Source: Nocardioides sp. Root240
GTDB lineage: Bacteria > Actinomycetota > Actinomycetes > Propionibacteriales > Nocardioidaceae
Reading direction: 5' to 3'
NCBI RefSeq assembly: GCF_001428825.1
Contig: NZ_LMIT01000011.1
Span: forward strand, 337,502-401,501
Length of the DNA stretch: 64,000 bases
The notes below the pieces were generated by a model. It was not told the DNA's origin, made no database searches, and saw only the letters and a list, made by a program, of their open reading frames with translations. This document shows positions 1 through 10,899 of the stretch, piece after piece; position 1 is the first letter of the stretch; each line of letters opens with the position of its first letter. A program made the translations under genes and the position numbers.

Positions 1-1
1 G

Positions 2-559
2 GAACCGGAGCCCGTCGTCGAGCCGTCCCCCGAGCCTGCGCCCGTCGCGGTGGCCGAGCCGGCCCCCAAGCCCACTCCGAAGCCCACTGCGACGCCCGTC
101 GAGGTCATCCCCGAGCCGGTCGACCCCGCGGCCGTCGAGGACGCCGAGATCGCGTCCCTCGGGTCCGGCGGCCCGCTGCTGACGGCGTACCGTGCCGCGG
201 CCCTCAGCGGCCTCGTCGTGGGCGCCGGCATGGTGGTGCTGACCTGGCTGTCACTGCGCGGCTGCGAGGCCGTGCGCGGGACTTCCTCGTGCGGCGGTGG
301 CCCCGGGTTCCTGCTGCTCGTCGCGACCTTCGCGGTCTGCGTCCTGCTCGGCAGCGCCCTGCTCAGGACCTTCCAGATCCCCGACCCCGGCAGCAGCAGC
401 TTCCTCGCGGTGGGCCTGGTGGCCGTGGTGGCGCTGCTGTTCCTGATCGACCACCTCGACCACTGGTCGATGCTGATCGTGATCCCGGTCCTCAGCATCG
501 GCGGCTACCTCGCGTCGGTCTGGGTCACCAAGACCTTCGTCGAGCCCGTCGACACCTGA
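2..559 (+). CDS. Proline-rich membrane protein, C-terminal part (5' end outside window)
   Basis: The reading frame is already open at base 2, so the gene starts upstream of the window; a GTG at 50 lies in the same frame but is probably internal. The first 50 or so visible residues are dominated by Pro, Glu, Ala, Val and Lys, typical of a flexible spacer. Four hydrophobic segments follow, with two cysteines in the loop after the first (around L-R-G-C and S-S-C-G-G). The layout resembles actinobacterial proteins with a cytoplasmic proline-rich arm and a small membrane domain. No enzymatic motif is seen and no function can be assigned. It converges on asd, from which it is separated by two long palindromes. 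Confidence 0.75.
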   Translation, partial: EPEPVVEPSPEPAPVAVAEPAPKPTPKPTATPVEVIPEPVDPAAVEDAEIASLGSGGPLLTAYRAAALSGLVVGAGMVVLTWLSLRGCEAVRGTSSCGGGPGFLLLVATFAVCVLLGSALLRTFQIPDPGSSSFLAVGLVAVVALLFLIDHLDHWSMLIVIPVLSIGGYLASVWVTKTFVEPVDT

Positions 560-576
560 TCCACCCCTGGACGACG

Positions 577-622
577 AAACTCACGCCTGGACGATGAAGC
601 TTCATCGTCCAGGCGTGAGTTT
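577..622. repeat. Perfect 46-bp palindrome between convergent genes
   Basis: Two 23-base arms are exact reverse complements with no loop, centred on AAGCTT at 597-602. The half-unit CCTGGACGA(C/T)GAA occurs twice in tandem on the left (566-578 and 586-598). An imperfect mirror copy continues to the right up to about 634, so the symmetric structure is larger than the perfect core. It lies between the end of the plus-strand gene and the end of asd. It could act as a bidirectional terminator, but it lacks a T tract on either side. Confidence 0.85.
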
Positions 623-635
623 TCTCGTCCAAGCG

Positions 636-669
636 CGGGAGTTTCACCGGCCGGCCGGTGAAACTCCCG
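636..669. terminator. Perfect 34-bp palindrome abutting the asd stop codon
   Basis: Two exact 17-base arms meet at CCGGCCGGCCGG. The structure begins one base outside the asd stop codon, the usual place for a transcription terminator. As with many actinobacterial terminators there is no clear T run. Together with the neighbouring 46-bp palindrome it fills the whole convergent interval. Confidence 0.5.
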
Positions 670-2987
<2,318 letters not shown>

Positions 2988-3077
2988 GAGGGCTCACTCC
3001 TGGCGGTTCGGGGGAAGGGACGTCGCCCCGCGACCTGGGTGGGCCGCTGGGCCGACGCCGATTCTACCGAGAGGACG

Positions 3078-3734
3078 CTAGGCGTTTTCCGCGCTGTCCA
3101 GCACCGCGGACGCCACCTCGACCAACGCCAGCTCCTGGGTGGTGTCCAGGTCGACGTCGAGCCGGTCGTGGGCGACCACGGACAGCAGCGCCTTCATCGC
3201 CGATCCGGCCAGCGCACCCCACGAGGAGACGTAGGAGAACTGCCACCACCACAGCGCCTCCTCGACGTCGCCGGCCTCGTAATGGCGGACGCCGACGGCG
3301 AGGTCCGCCGCGATGCTGGTGAGGTCGTCGGAGAGCAGGCCCTCGACCACCTCGGGCTGGTAGGGGTCGAAGACGTAGCTGTAGGTGTCGAGGTCGCCGA
3401 GCAGCGTCGCGAGCTGCAGGCGCAGCTCGTCGATGTCGTCGGGGTCCGGACCGTCGTCGGGCTGGTACTCGTCGCGCGGCGCGAAGTCGCGGTGGACTCC
3501 CAGCCGGGCGCCGGTGAGCGCGATCTGGCTGATCTGGAGCAGCAGCAGGGACACCGCCTGCCCGCCGGTCGCCTCGGCCGCGACCACGCGCAGGCCGTCC
3601 AGGAAGGACCGGACCGATGCTGCGATGTCGTCGGCGAGCCGGACCGTCTCCGTCTCGACCGCGATCAGTGCCTCGAGGGCCGCGAGGCCCGGGAGCTGCT
3701 CGGTGCTGGTGTTGTCGCTCATGTTCCCGCTCAT
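3078..3734 (-). CDS. DUF5063 family protein
   Basis: 218 residues, no signal peptide or membrane segment. The protein is acidic and mostly helical. It has an N-terminal E-T-E-T-V-R-L-A region, a D-D-G-P-D-P-D-D linker, and a C-terminal W-W-W-Q-F-S-Y segment typical of the DUF5063 family, whose function is unknown. In actinobacteria this family commonly sits between recR and the lysC operon, as here. Its ATG overlaps the recR stop (ATGA), so it is probably co-transcribed with dnaX-ybaB-recR. A second in-frame ATG four codons downstream is an alternative start. Confidence 0.85.
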   Translation of the reverse strand: MSGNMSDNTSTEQLPGLAALEALIAVETETVRLADDIAASVRSFLDGLRVVAAEATGGQAVSLLLLQISQIALTGARLGVHRDFAPRDEYQPDDGPDPDDIDELRLQLATLLGDLDTYSYVFDPYQPEVVEGLLSDDLTSIAADLAVGVRHYEAGDVEEALWWWQFSYVSSWGALAGSAMKALLSVVAHDRLDVDLDTTQELALVEVASAVLDSAENA

Positions 3735-4327
3735 GTCGCTGTCTGCCTTCCCACGAATGCCCGACCCAGGGTGACCTCGTCGGCGTACTCCAGGTCTCCT
3801 CCCACCGGAAGTCCACTGGCCAAACGCGTCACGCGCAACCCCAGGGGGCCGAGCATCCGCGTGAGGTACGTCGCCGTCGCCTCGCCCTCGAGGTTCGGGT
3901 CGGTCGCCAAGATCACCTCGGTGACCGCTCCGTCACCCAGCCGGGTGAGCAGCTCACGGATGTGCAGCTGCTCCGGACCGATGCCGTCGATGGGCGAGAT
4001 CGCCCCGCCCAGGACGTGGTAGCGACCGCGGAACTCACGCGTCCGCTCGATCGCCACGACGTCCTTGTACTCCTCCACCACGCACAGCACCGACGGGTCG
4101 CGCCGCGGGTCGCGGCAGATCCGGCACTGGTCGTCCTCGGCCACGTTGAAGCAGATGCTGCAGAACTTGACCTTGTCCTTGACCTCGATCAGGACGTCGG
4201 CGAGGCGTCGTACGTCGGCCGGGTCGGCCTGGAGGAGGTGGAACGCGATCCGCTGGGCGCTCTTCGGACCGACGCCCGGCAGCCGGCCGAGCTCGTCGAT
4301 GAGGTCCTGGACCACGCCTTCGTACAC
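3731..4327 (-). CDS. recR: Recombination mediator protein RecR
   Basis: 198 residues from a GTG start. RecR works with RecO (and RecF) to load RecA at gapped DNA. Visible parts are the N-terminal helix-hairpin-helix ([11 protein letters not shown]), the four-cysteine zinc motif (C-S-I-C ... C-R-I-C-R-D) and the C-terminal Toprim domain with V-V-E-E-Y-K-D and T-D-P-N-L-E-G-E. The longer frame upstream lacks homology and overlaps ybaB. The GTG at 4325-4327 gives the standard family length and starts 13 bases after ybaB. Confidence 0.96.
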   Translation of the reverse strand: MYEGVVQDLIDELGRLPGVGPKSAQRIAFHLLQADPADVRRLADVLIEVKDKVKFCSICFNVAEDDQCRICRDPRRDPSVLCVVEEYKDVVAIERTREFRGRYHVLGGAISPIDGIGPEQLHIRELLTRLGDGAVTEVILATDPNLEGEATATYLTRMLGPLGLRVTRLASGLPVGGDLEYADEVTLGRAFVGRQTAT

Positions 4328-4340
4328 GTGCTCGTCCCGG

Positions 4341-4742
4341 TCAGAAGCCGAGCTGACCGGACGCCTGGCCCGGTCCGCCCAGCCCCGGCAGGCCACCCAT
4401 GTCGGGCAGGGCGCCGAACGGGCCGATCAGCTCCTCGGCGAGCGCGTCCGCCTTGGTGCGGGCGTCGCGGAAGGCCGCGACGACGAGGTCGCCGAGGTCG
4501 GCGAGCGCGTCGGCGTCGGTGCCGTCGAGGGCCTCGGGGGCGATCTTGACCGCGGTCAGCTCGCCCGCGCCGGTGATCGTCACCGTCACCGCGCCGCCGG
4601 CGACGCTGCCGTCGACGGTCGCCTCGGCCAGCTGCTGCTGCGCACCGACCAGCTGCTCCTGCATCTGCTGGGCCTGCTGGAGCAGGGCGTTCAGGTCGAG
4701 GCCACCGCCTCCGCCGAGTGCGTCGAACGGGTTCTGGCTCAT
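4341..4742 (-). CDS. YbaB/EbfC nucleoid-associated protein
   Basis: 133 residues. Family members are small dimeric DNA-binding proteins that decorate the nucleoid. The central part (A-Q-Q-M-Q-E-Q-L helix, then a G-G-A-V-T-V-T strand pair and a [10 protein letters not shown] helix) is the YbaB fold. The N-terminus carries a Gly run and the C-terminus a Gly/Pro/Leu-rich tail, both usual in actinobacteria. It lies between dnaX and recR, the classic order. Confidence 0.94.
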   Translation of the reverse strand: MSQNPFDALGGGGGLDLNALLQQAQQMQEQLVGAQQQLAEATVDGSVAGGAVTVTITGAGELTAVKIAPEALDGTDADALADLGDLVVAAFRDARTKADALAEELIGPFGALPDMGGLPGLGGPGQASGQLGF

Positions 4743-4791
4743 CGCTTGGTCTCTTCTCTGACTGGTTCGGTTGGGCGGGGATCGGGCCGGC

Positions 4792-6957
4792 TCACGAGCC
4801 GCGCGGGATCTCCTCGATCATCTGGGCACCGAGCTCTCGGCTGAGCAGGTCGGCGGTGGACTCGGCGTCGACGTCGGCGTCGTCGAAGTTCACGTGGACG
4901 TCCGGGTCCTCGGGCGAGCCCTCTGCCCACGAGTCCTCACGGGCCTGGACGTCGGCGATCAGCTGCCGGCGCGAGGACGGCTGCTCGACCTCGTCGCCGG
5001 GGGCGGCGTCGCCGGGGACGTCCCACGGCGGCGGGTCGCTGGGCGGCGGGCCGTCCTGGGGCGCCGGCGCCCGGTCGGGCTGTGCCGCAGCCTGCGGGGC
5101 GGCGTTCGGCGGGGCGTCGACCGCGGGCCAGCCGCCGGAGTCGGCCTGCGGTGCCGCGGCGGGCGCGGTGTGCGCGGCGGCCGGCGGCTCGGCGCCGGGA
5201 TTCGCCGCCGGGTCGACGATCGCGTCGATCCGGACCTGCGCCCCGATCTCGTCGATCACTGCCTGCTGGACGATGTCGGCGTGCCCGCCGGACTCGAACG
5301 AGCGGCGCGGCCCGTCGGCCTGGAACCCGAGCGCGATCACGTTGTTGTCGAAGCCGACCACCTGGGAGTTCTGGGTCAGGTGGATCCAGGTCACCCGCTT
5401 GACGCCCTTGACCCGGTCGATGACCGAGGGCCACAGCCGGCGGATGTCGACGAGGGTGAGACCGCCCGCAGGGCCGGCCGGGGCCGGCGCGGCGACGGCC
5501 GGGCCGGGGGCCGGCGGGGGTTCCGGGGCCGGCTCAGGCTCGCGAACCGGCTCGCGAACCGGCTCGGGCTCGGGGGCCGGGGCCGGGGCCGGCGCGACGA
5601 CCGGGGTCGGCACGGTCGGTTCAGCGACAGGTGTGGGGGTGGGCTCCGGAGTCGCCGCCACCGGTGCGGGCGCCGGGCGGTCCTCGGCCCGCTCGGGCGC
5701 GGCCCGCTCGGCCCGGGACGGGGCCGGCCGGTCCTGGGCCGGGGCGGCGGGAGCCGCGACGGGAGCCGACTCCGCGGACGTCGTACCGCCGATGGAGACG
5801 CGACGCTCCAGCCGGTCCAGCCGGGCGAACACCCCCTCGGTCGTGTGGTCGGCCGCCGGGAGCAGGATCCGCGCGCAGATCAGCTCGAGCAGGAGACGCG
5901 GGGCGGTGGCGCCCCGCATGTCGGTGAGGCCCGCGGCGACCAGGTCGGCGGCGCGGGTCAGCTCACCGCGCCCGAATGCGGTGGCCTGGGCGACGAGGCG
6001 GTCGGCCTGGTCGGCGGCGACGTCGAGGAGGCCGGACGCGGCGGCGTCGGGCACCGCGGAGATGATGACGAGGTCGCGCAACCGGCGCAGCAGGTCCTCG
6101 GTGAACCGGCGCGGGTCCTGCCCGGTCTCGATGACCTTGTCGACGACGCCGAACACCGCGGAGCCATCGCCGCTCGCGAAGGCGGAGACCACGTCGTCGA
6201 GCAGGGTGTCGGGCGTGTAGCCCAGCAGCCCGCTGGCCAGCGCGTAGGTCACTCCCTGCGGACCGGCACCGCCGAGCAGCTGGTCGAGCACCGAGAGCGT
6301 GTCACGCGCGGAGCCCGCGCCGGCGCGGACGACCAGCGGCAGCGCCGCCGGCTCGATGGTGACGCCCTCGCGGTCGCACAGCTCGGTGAGGTAGGAGGTC
6401 AGCAGCCGCGGCGGGATCAGCCGGAACGGGTAGTGGTGGGTGCGCGAGCGGATGGTCGGGATGACCTTCTCCGGCTCGGTCGTCGCGAAAATGAAGCGCA
6501 GGTGGGGAGGCGGCTCCTCCACCAGCTTGAGCAGGGCGTTGAAGCCCTGCGTCGTGACCATGTGGGCCTCGTCGATGATGTAGACCTTGTAGCGGCTCCG
6601 CACCGGGGCGAAGAAGGCCTTCTCACGCAGGTCGCGCGCATCGTCGACACCACCGTGCGAGGCGGCGTCGATCTCGATGACGTCGATCGAGCCCGGACCG
6701 TTGCGAGCCAGGTCGCGGCAGCTGTCGCACTCGCCGCACGGGTCGGCGATCGGGGCCCGCTCGCAGTTGAGCGCGCGGGCCAGGATCCGGGCGCTCGTGG
6801 TCTTGCCGCAACCACGTGGGCCGGAGAAGAGGTAGGCGTGGTTGACCCGGTTGCCCGCGAGCGCCGAGCGCAGCGGCTCGGTGACGTGCTCCTGGCCGAT
6901 CACCTCGGCGAAGGTCTCGGGCCGGTAGCGGCGGTAGAGAGCGAGCGGGGAGTCCAC
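4792..6957 (-). CDS. dnaX: DNA polymerase III subunit gamma/tau
   Basis: 721 residues from a GTG start. It is the clamp-loader ATPase that loads the beta clamp and links the polymerase cores. Walker A is G-P-R-G-C-G-K-T (46-53), followed by the zinc cysteines (N-C-E-R-A-P ... C-G-E-C-D-S-C) and Walker B with D-E-A-H. The AAA+ and collar domains end near residue 380. A long Pro/Ala/Glu-rich linker (about 390-500) then leads to a C-terminal tau-like region. No programmed frameshift slippery run was noticed. It heads the dnaX-ybaB-recR-DUF5063 operon. Confidence 0.97.
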   Translation of the reverse strand: MDSPLALYRRYRPETFAEVIGQEHVTEPLRSALAGNRVNHAYLFSGPRGCGKTTSARILARALNCERAPIADPCGECDSCRDLARNGPGSIDVIEIDAASHGGVDDARDLREKAFFAPVRSRYKVYIIDEAHMVTTQGFNALLKLVEEPPPHLRFIFATTEPEKVIPTIRSRTHHYPFRLIPPRLLTSYLTELCDREGVTIEPAALPLVVRAGAGSARDTLSVLDQLLGGAGPQGVTYALASGLLGYTPDTLLDDVVSAFASGDGSAVFGVVDKVIETGQDPRRFTEDLLRRLRDLVIISAVPDAAASGLLDVAADQADRLVAQATAFGRGELTRAADLVAAGLTDMRGATAPRLLLELICARILLPAADHTTEGVFARLDRLERRVSIGGTTSAESAPVAAPAAPAQDRPAPSRAERAAPERAEDRPAPAPVAATPEPTPTPVAEPTVPTPVVAPAPAPAPEPEPVREPVREPEPAPEPPPAPGPAVAAPAPAGPAGGLTLVDIRRLWPSVIDRVKGVKRVTWIHLTQNSQVVGFDNNVIALGFQADGPRRSFESGGHADIVQQAVIDEIGAQVRIDAIVDPAANPGAEPPAAAHTAPAAAPQADSGGWPAVDAPPNAAPQAAAQPDRAPAPQDGPPPSDPPPWDVPGDAAPGDEVEQPSSRRQLIADVQAREDSWAEGSPEDPDVHVNFDDADVDAESTADLLSRELGAQMIEEIPRGS

Positions 6958-7185
6958 CCCTGAACACTAACGAGCGCCCCCGACAGCCGACAGTCGTGGG
7001 CCCGAGCCGTCTCCTGCCGGCTGTGGACGGCCCCGACATGCGCGAGCGCCGCGCGACCCCGACGAAGACAGCAACCGTCGCGCCGCCCGCCGTTCCTGCA
7101 CGGAGGAGCGAGCGAGCGGGGAAGGAAGAAACGGCGTTGGCAGGCGGCGCGACAATGTGCGAGCGCAGCCAGCACAAATGGAAAA

Positions 7186-7274
7186 GGCCCCCCGCACACC
7201 CGATAGAGCTCACTTACCCTTGCTGCCTTCCGGCCCTGGGGGAGTTGGGTGAGATACCGCCGCGCGGGGGGTTG
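7186..7274 (-). ncRNA. ffs: Signal recognition particle RNA, small bacterial type (4.5S-like)
   Basis: Read on the minus strand, the interval contains the diagnostic SRP apical motif (GGCCGGAAGGCAGCAAGGGT), whose GGAA tetraloop region binds Ffh. The outer ends pair: CCCCCC near 7271 with GGGGGG near 7188. A T-rich stretch (CCTTTTCC) follows immediately downstream and looks like the terminator tail. The ends are estimated from the base-paired helix and are good to a few bases. Its place just upstream of dnaX is common in actinobacteria. Confidence 0.93.
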
Positions 7275-7361
7275 CGCCCACTCTAGACGACCGCCCCGAC
7301 CCGTCCCGATTCCGGGCGCCCGATTTCTCCCCGCCCGACCCTGACCGGTAATCTCCTCGAC

Positions 7362-7450
7362 GGAGCTGTCGCCTAGTGGCCTATGGCGCTCGCTTGGAAA
7401 GCGGGTTGGGTTAACAGCCCTCGGGGGTTCGAATCCCCCCAGCTCCGCCA
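7362..7450 (+). tRNA. tRNA-Ser(GGA), CCA encoded
   Basis: The acceptor stem pairs GGAGCTG (7362-7368) with CAGCTCC (7440-7446), followed by G and an encoded CCA. The anticodon stem CTCGC/GCGGG encloses the loop TTGGAAA, with anticodon GGA at 7396-7398, reading UCC and UCU. A long variable arm and the T-arm GGGTTCGAATCCC complete a class II serine tRNA. Confidence 0.97.
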
Positions 7451-8118
7451 TCACGGACGGCGCCGACTGATTCAGTCGGCGCCGTTCGGCGTCGTGACCG
7501 CGGCCCGCCGCCGCCGTCGCGCCGCCCGGACCGCTTCCCGTGGATCCCCACCGACCATCGCGCCGCGACGATCCCGACAGCCGTACCAGCGATCACGTCG
7601 GTCGAGCGATGGACACGGATCGTCACCCGGCTGGCCGCGACGGCGGCACACAGCGCGCCGGCTGCGGGTACGGCGACCTGTGACGACCGCGGTCGCTCTG
7701 GGGCCCCACGGAGGAGCAGGCCCATCGCGAGGTAGACGGACGCACTCGCCGCGGCATGCGCACTCGGGAAGCTCGAGCCCATCGGCAACGGCACGTCCCC
7801 TGCGGGCCGCGGGCGGCGTACGAGCGGACGGGTGCTCCACACGATCGCCTCAGCGAGCCCGAAGGAAGCCAGGAGCGCGACGACAGCACCGGGTTCGCCG
7901 CGGCGCGTCCACCGGTAGCCCGCCGTACCCACTGCGGCTGCGAGCACCTGAAGATCCCCCGCGTGCGTGGCGATCTCGAGCCACGGTCTCACACCAGGTC
8001 CCTGGAGGCTCGCGTCCAGGCGGTCGTCGATCCGATCGAGGATTCCCGGTGCCAGGCCGGCGACAGCGACAACGCCCGCCCAACCAGCGGCCGCCCGTAA
8101 GGGGGCTCGCCGCCTCAC
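7411..8118 (-). CDS. PAP2 family phosphatase, membrane protein
   Basis: Open frame of 235 residues from a GTG that overlaps the upstream GNAT stop (GTGA). The phosphatidic acid phosphatase type 2 signature is present in order: K/R-x6-R-P (around R-P-L-V-R-R-P-R-P), P-S-A-H (in S-F-P-S-A-H-A-A-A) and S-R-x5-H-R-S-T-D near residue 175, with hydrophobic segments between. These enzymes dephosphorylate lipid phosphates such as prenyl or diacylglycerol phosphates at the membrane. The last 40 bases run antisense through tRNA-Ser, giving the familiar G-G-I-R-T-P artefact tail. The functional protein probably ends near residue 200, although no earlier stop exists. Its proximity to an isoprenoid cluster is suggestive only. 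Confidence 0.8.
   Translation of the reverse strand: MRRRAPLRAAAGWAGVVAVAGLAPGILDRIDDRLDASLQGPGVRPWLEIATHAGDLQVLAAAVGTAGYRWTRRGEPGAVVALLASFGLAEAIVWSTRPLVRRPRPAGDVPLPMGSSFPSAHAAASASVYLAMGLLLRGAPERPRSSQVAVPAAGALCAAVAASRVTIRVHRSTDVIAGTAVGIVAARWSVGIHGKRSGRRDGGGGPRSRRRTAPTESVGAVRDGGAGGIRTPEGC
7457..7485 (+). terminator. Hairpin downstream of tRNA-Ser
   Basis: Fourteen-base arms (7457-7470 and 7472-7485) are exact reverse complements around one central T. The hairpin starts seven bases after the tRNA CCA, so it probably terminates the tRNA transcript. There is no T tract. It also lies inside the antisense PAP2 reading frame. Confidence 0.6.
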
Positions 8119-8606
8119 GTGAGGTACATGGCGTGCGCCTCGCCCGTGGGGCGGAGCCCCATCGAGGCGTAGAGCTGACGGGCAGGGTCATTCCGGTCGT
8201 GGAAGTAGAGCGAGACCTTGTAGGCACCGCGAGCACGGGCGCGCTCGAGTGCGACCTGGACGAGGGTCGTTCCGACGCCGCGGCGCCGCACGCCATTGGA
8301 GACGACGAGGAGATCGATGAACGTCGAGACGCGACCGCCGTGGACGAGTGAGGGCATGTCCACCATGGTGAGAACTCCGCCAACCCCGCCGTCGCTCTCG
8401 GCAACGAGGACCTCTACACCGCCGTTGGCGATGACCGACTCCGCGGCCTCCGTCGCCCTGGCGAGATCGGATCCAGCGCTCGCAGACGCGCTCGGGTTCG
8501 CGTCGGCGAACTCGCGGGCCAGAGCAGCGACGGCCCTCGCGTCGCGCTCCTCCGCCAACCTCACCGACCAGACGCCACGGAGCTCTGGAGTGGCTGCCGA
8601 CGACAT
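8115..8606 (-). CDS. GNAT family N-acetyltransferase
   Basis: 163 residues. The acetyl-CoA-binding motif A is visible as R-R-R-G-V-G-T-T-L-V near residue 115. It is preceded by the central strand F-I-D-L-L-V-V and followed by the C-terminal Y-F-H-D-R-N-D-P-A-R-Q-L-Y segment, the usual GNAT order. The substrate cannot be read from the sequence. The ATG at 8604-8606 was chosen because upstream codons in frame lack homology. The stop overlaps the PAP2 start. Confidence 0.9.
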   Translation of the reverse strand: MSSAATPELRGVWSVRLAEERDARAVAALAREFADANPSASASAGSDLARATEAAESVIANGGVEVLVAESDGGVGGVLTMVDMPSLVHGGRVSTFIDLLVVSNGVRRRGVGTTLVQVALERARARGAYKVSLYFHDRNDPARQLYASMGLRPTGEAHAMYLT

Positions 8607-8737
8607 GTCGGCACAGTAGCGACGGCTCACTCCGGCGGCAAGGAGTTGGGGAACCTTCACCGTCGGGCCTGCGACCTTCCGCGATCCGGTTGGGGACCCG
8701 GCCAGAGCGGTCATCGACGAGGGGTGGCCTGACTGCC

Positions 8738-10060
8738 ATGATGCCGCCTGTGAGCAAGCGGTTCGTCGTCGTGGGGGCAGGCCCAGCCGGGCTGGCCGCG
8801 GCACGTGTCCTGGCGATCTCGGGCGCCGACGTCCAGGTGCTCGAAAGCGGCAGCACGCCGGGGGGACGCACCGTGTCGATCACCCGTCACGGCATCCGCA
8901 TCAATGCCGGGGCCACGTTCTTCACCTCGTTCTACGCGCGGTGCCTCGACCTTTCGGCCCAGCTGGGGGTCGATCTGATCTCCCCCCAGCTCCACCCGGG
9001 ACATCCCGGCGACCTCCGGAGGTTCGTCACCCCGGCGGGCCAGCTGGTCTTCGAGCCCGGTGACCTGCGCAGCCTTCTTTCGTTCCCGCTCGTCCCGCCG
9101 CTGCAGAAGGCGAGGCTCCTGGCGACCTTGCTGTCGCACCTCCCGCGTCGGCGCCTCCACATTGCCGATCTCGAAAGTCTTGCGGCCCTCGACGACGGCG
9201 AGAGCGCCGAAGCCTGGGGCCATCGGGTGGTCGGAGTGGAGGCGACGGACTACGTCCTGCGCCAGACAGTCGAACCGTTCTTCTACTTCCAGGCAGCGGA
9301 CTCCTCGGCTGCCATCGCGCGGTGTCTCCTTCGGCACGCGATCCGCTGGTCGCTGCTGACCCCGACTGGCGGGATGGGCTCCTTCTGCGACGCCCTCGCG
9401 CGCGGCGTCGACGTGCACACCGGCCATCGGGTCCGTGCCGTCACACGCAACGCGAGCGGGTACACCGTGGAGCACGATCACGGATCCGAGCAGGCTGACG
9501 GCGTCGTTCTCGCCGTGCCGGCACCCGCCTTGCGACAGATCGACGTGCCCCTGTCCGACGCCGACCGGGCCGACATCGACACGGTGCGCTACGAGCCCTG
9601 CACCAAGCTGCTGCTCGGCTACGACCGTCCCGTGCGCCTCGACCCTCCTGTGCTCACGCCGTTGGGCCCGGGGCGGCATCCGATCATCGGTATCCGCGCA
9701 CTGTCCACCGCGGGCGCGCCCGACCTCATCCCGGCCGGCCGGGAGGTGGCGACCGTCCTCACCATGGGCTGGCGGGCCCGTGAGCTCGCCGGGCAGGACG
9801 AAGACGCCGTCGCAGCTGCGCTGACGAGCGATGCCGAGATGCTCGGCATGAACCTTCCAACGGCCGACTGGCGCGTTGTCGTCCCGTGGGACGCCGCGAC
9901 GGTCGTCCCGACGCCGGGCAGCCTGCGCCGGATGGCAGCCCTGGGCCGGCGCAGACGAACAGGCGTTGTCCTCGCAGGCGACTGGACGAGCGGGATATCG
10001 ACAGTCGAGAGCAGCGTCCGCAGCGGCGAGGCCGCGGCACGTTCTCTGCTCCAGGGCTGA
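8738..10060 (+). CDS. FAD-dependent amine-oxidase/phytoene-desaturase-like oxidoreductase
   Basis: About 440 residues. The N-terminus has the dinucleotide motif V-V-G-A-G-P-A-G-L-A-A-A followed by an acidic strand end (V-L-E-S-G) and G-G-R-T. The C-terminus has the second FAD motif G-V-V-L-A-G-D-W-T-S-G-I-S-T-V-E, as in phytoene desaturases, HemY and monoamine oxidases. Reactions in this family are desaturations or amine oxidations. Beside prenyl synthases and a geranylgeranyl reductase, an isoprenoid or pyrroline substrate is plausible (inference). ATG codons at 8738 and 8741 and a GTG at 8750 are all possible starts. It converges on the minus-strand operon. Confidence 0.85.
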   Translation: MMPPVSKRFVVVGAGPAGLAAARVLAISGADVQVLESGSTPGGRTVSITRHGIRINAGATFFTSFYARCLDLSAQLGVDLISPQLHPGHPGDLRRFVTPAGQLVFEPGDLRSLLSFPLVPPLQKARLLATLLSHLPRRRLHIADLESLAALDDGESAEAWGHRVVGVEATDYVLRQTVEPFFYFQAADSSAAIARCLLRHAIRWSLLTPTGGMGSFCDALARGVDVHTGHRVRAVTRNASGYTVEHDHGSEQADGVVLAVPAPALRQIDVPLSDADRADIDTVRYEPCTKLLLGYDRPVRLDPPVLTPLGPGRHPIIGIRALSTAGAPDLIPAGREVATVLTMGWRARELAGQDEDAVAAALTSDAEMLGMNLPTADWRVVVPWDAATVVPTPGSLRRMAALGRRRRTGVVLAGDWTSGISTVESSVRSGEAAARSLLQG

Positions 10061-10095
10061 GCAAGGAGCGCCCGTGCTGGATGACGGGCGCCGTC

Positions 10096-10899
10096 TCAGC
10101 GGGCACGACGGGCCGTCTCGAGGACGACCGCCACGGTCTGGCGTGGAGCGTCGATCATCGGCACGTGCCCGCTCAGCGCTAGTACCCGAGCACGGACGTG
10201 AGGCGCGTCGGCCTGCCAGCGTGCGCACTGTCGCACCGGCAGCTGCAGGTCGGCGCGGCCCCACAGGATCGAGGTCGCGACGTCGAGATCGGCGAGCGAC
10301 GGCGCTCCTGCACGATGACGACTGATCCAGTCGAGGGTGGCCGCCACGCTCGTCGACGACGCCGACGCGGCTTTCAGGAAGTACGCCACGTCGTCGTGCG
10401 GGAGCCGCCACCCGAAAAGCGCGATCGGCAGCAGGGCGATGGTGCGGAGCGGTGCCCAGCGCCCGATGAGGTCCGCCCACCGGGCGGCGAGCCGGGCGCC
10501 GCCCATCGCCGACCGCGTCAGTCGGTCCAACGCCCGCCACTCCCGGTCGGTCCACCGTCCCGACGGCGCGACGAGGGTCAGCGACGCCGCCCTACCGCGG
10601 AGCGCGAGCTCTGCTGCGATCCAGCCGCCCAGCGAGCTGCCGACGAGGTGCGCACGATCCCAGCCGGCCGCGTCGAGCTCGCGCTCGACCGCTTCGACGA
10701 GGGCGGGCACGGACGGCTCGACCACCAGACCCGGTGACCCTCCGCAGCCGGGAAGGCTGACCGCAAGGACGTCGTGGTGCAGGGCGAGGGAATCCAGCAC
10801 CGGTCGCCAGATGCGCCAATTGGCACCGGTTCCGTGGATGAGCAACATCGGCTCGCCCTCTCCCGCGCGCCACCGATCACTGCAGGGGCCGGTGCTCAC
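10096..10899 (-). CDS. Alpha/beta hydrolase
   Basis: 267 residues from a GTG overlapping the upstream prenyl synthase stop (GTGA). It shows the oxyanion-hole segment L-L-I-H-G-T-G-A-N, the nucleophile elbow G-S-S-L-G-G and the catalytic histidine in L-S-G-H-V-P-M-I-D. A C-terminal aspartate occurs in the W-G-R-A-D-L region. It is the last gene of the 12-gene operon. A thioesterase or ester-forming role releasing the product from the carrier protein would fit the operon, but the sequence only supports a generic hydrolase. Confidence 0.88.
   Translation of the reverse strand: MSTGPCSDRWRAGEGEPMLLIHGTGANWRIWRPVLDSLALHHDVLAVSLPGCGGSPGLVVEPSVPALVEAVERELDAAGWDRAHLVGSSLGGWIAAELALRGRAASLTLVAPSGRWTDREWRALDRLTRSAMGGARLAARWADLIGRWAPLRTIALLPIALFGWRLPHDDVAYFLKAASASSTSVAATLDWISRHRAGAPSLADLDVATSILWGRADLQLPVRQCARWQADAPHVRARVLALSGHVPMIDAPRQTVAVVLETARRAR

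Noticed and set aside
4771-6963. 730-codon open frame on the plus strand over dnaX
   Set aside because: Antisense shadow of an unambiguous gamma/tau gene.
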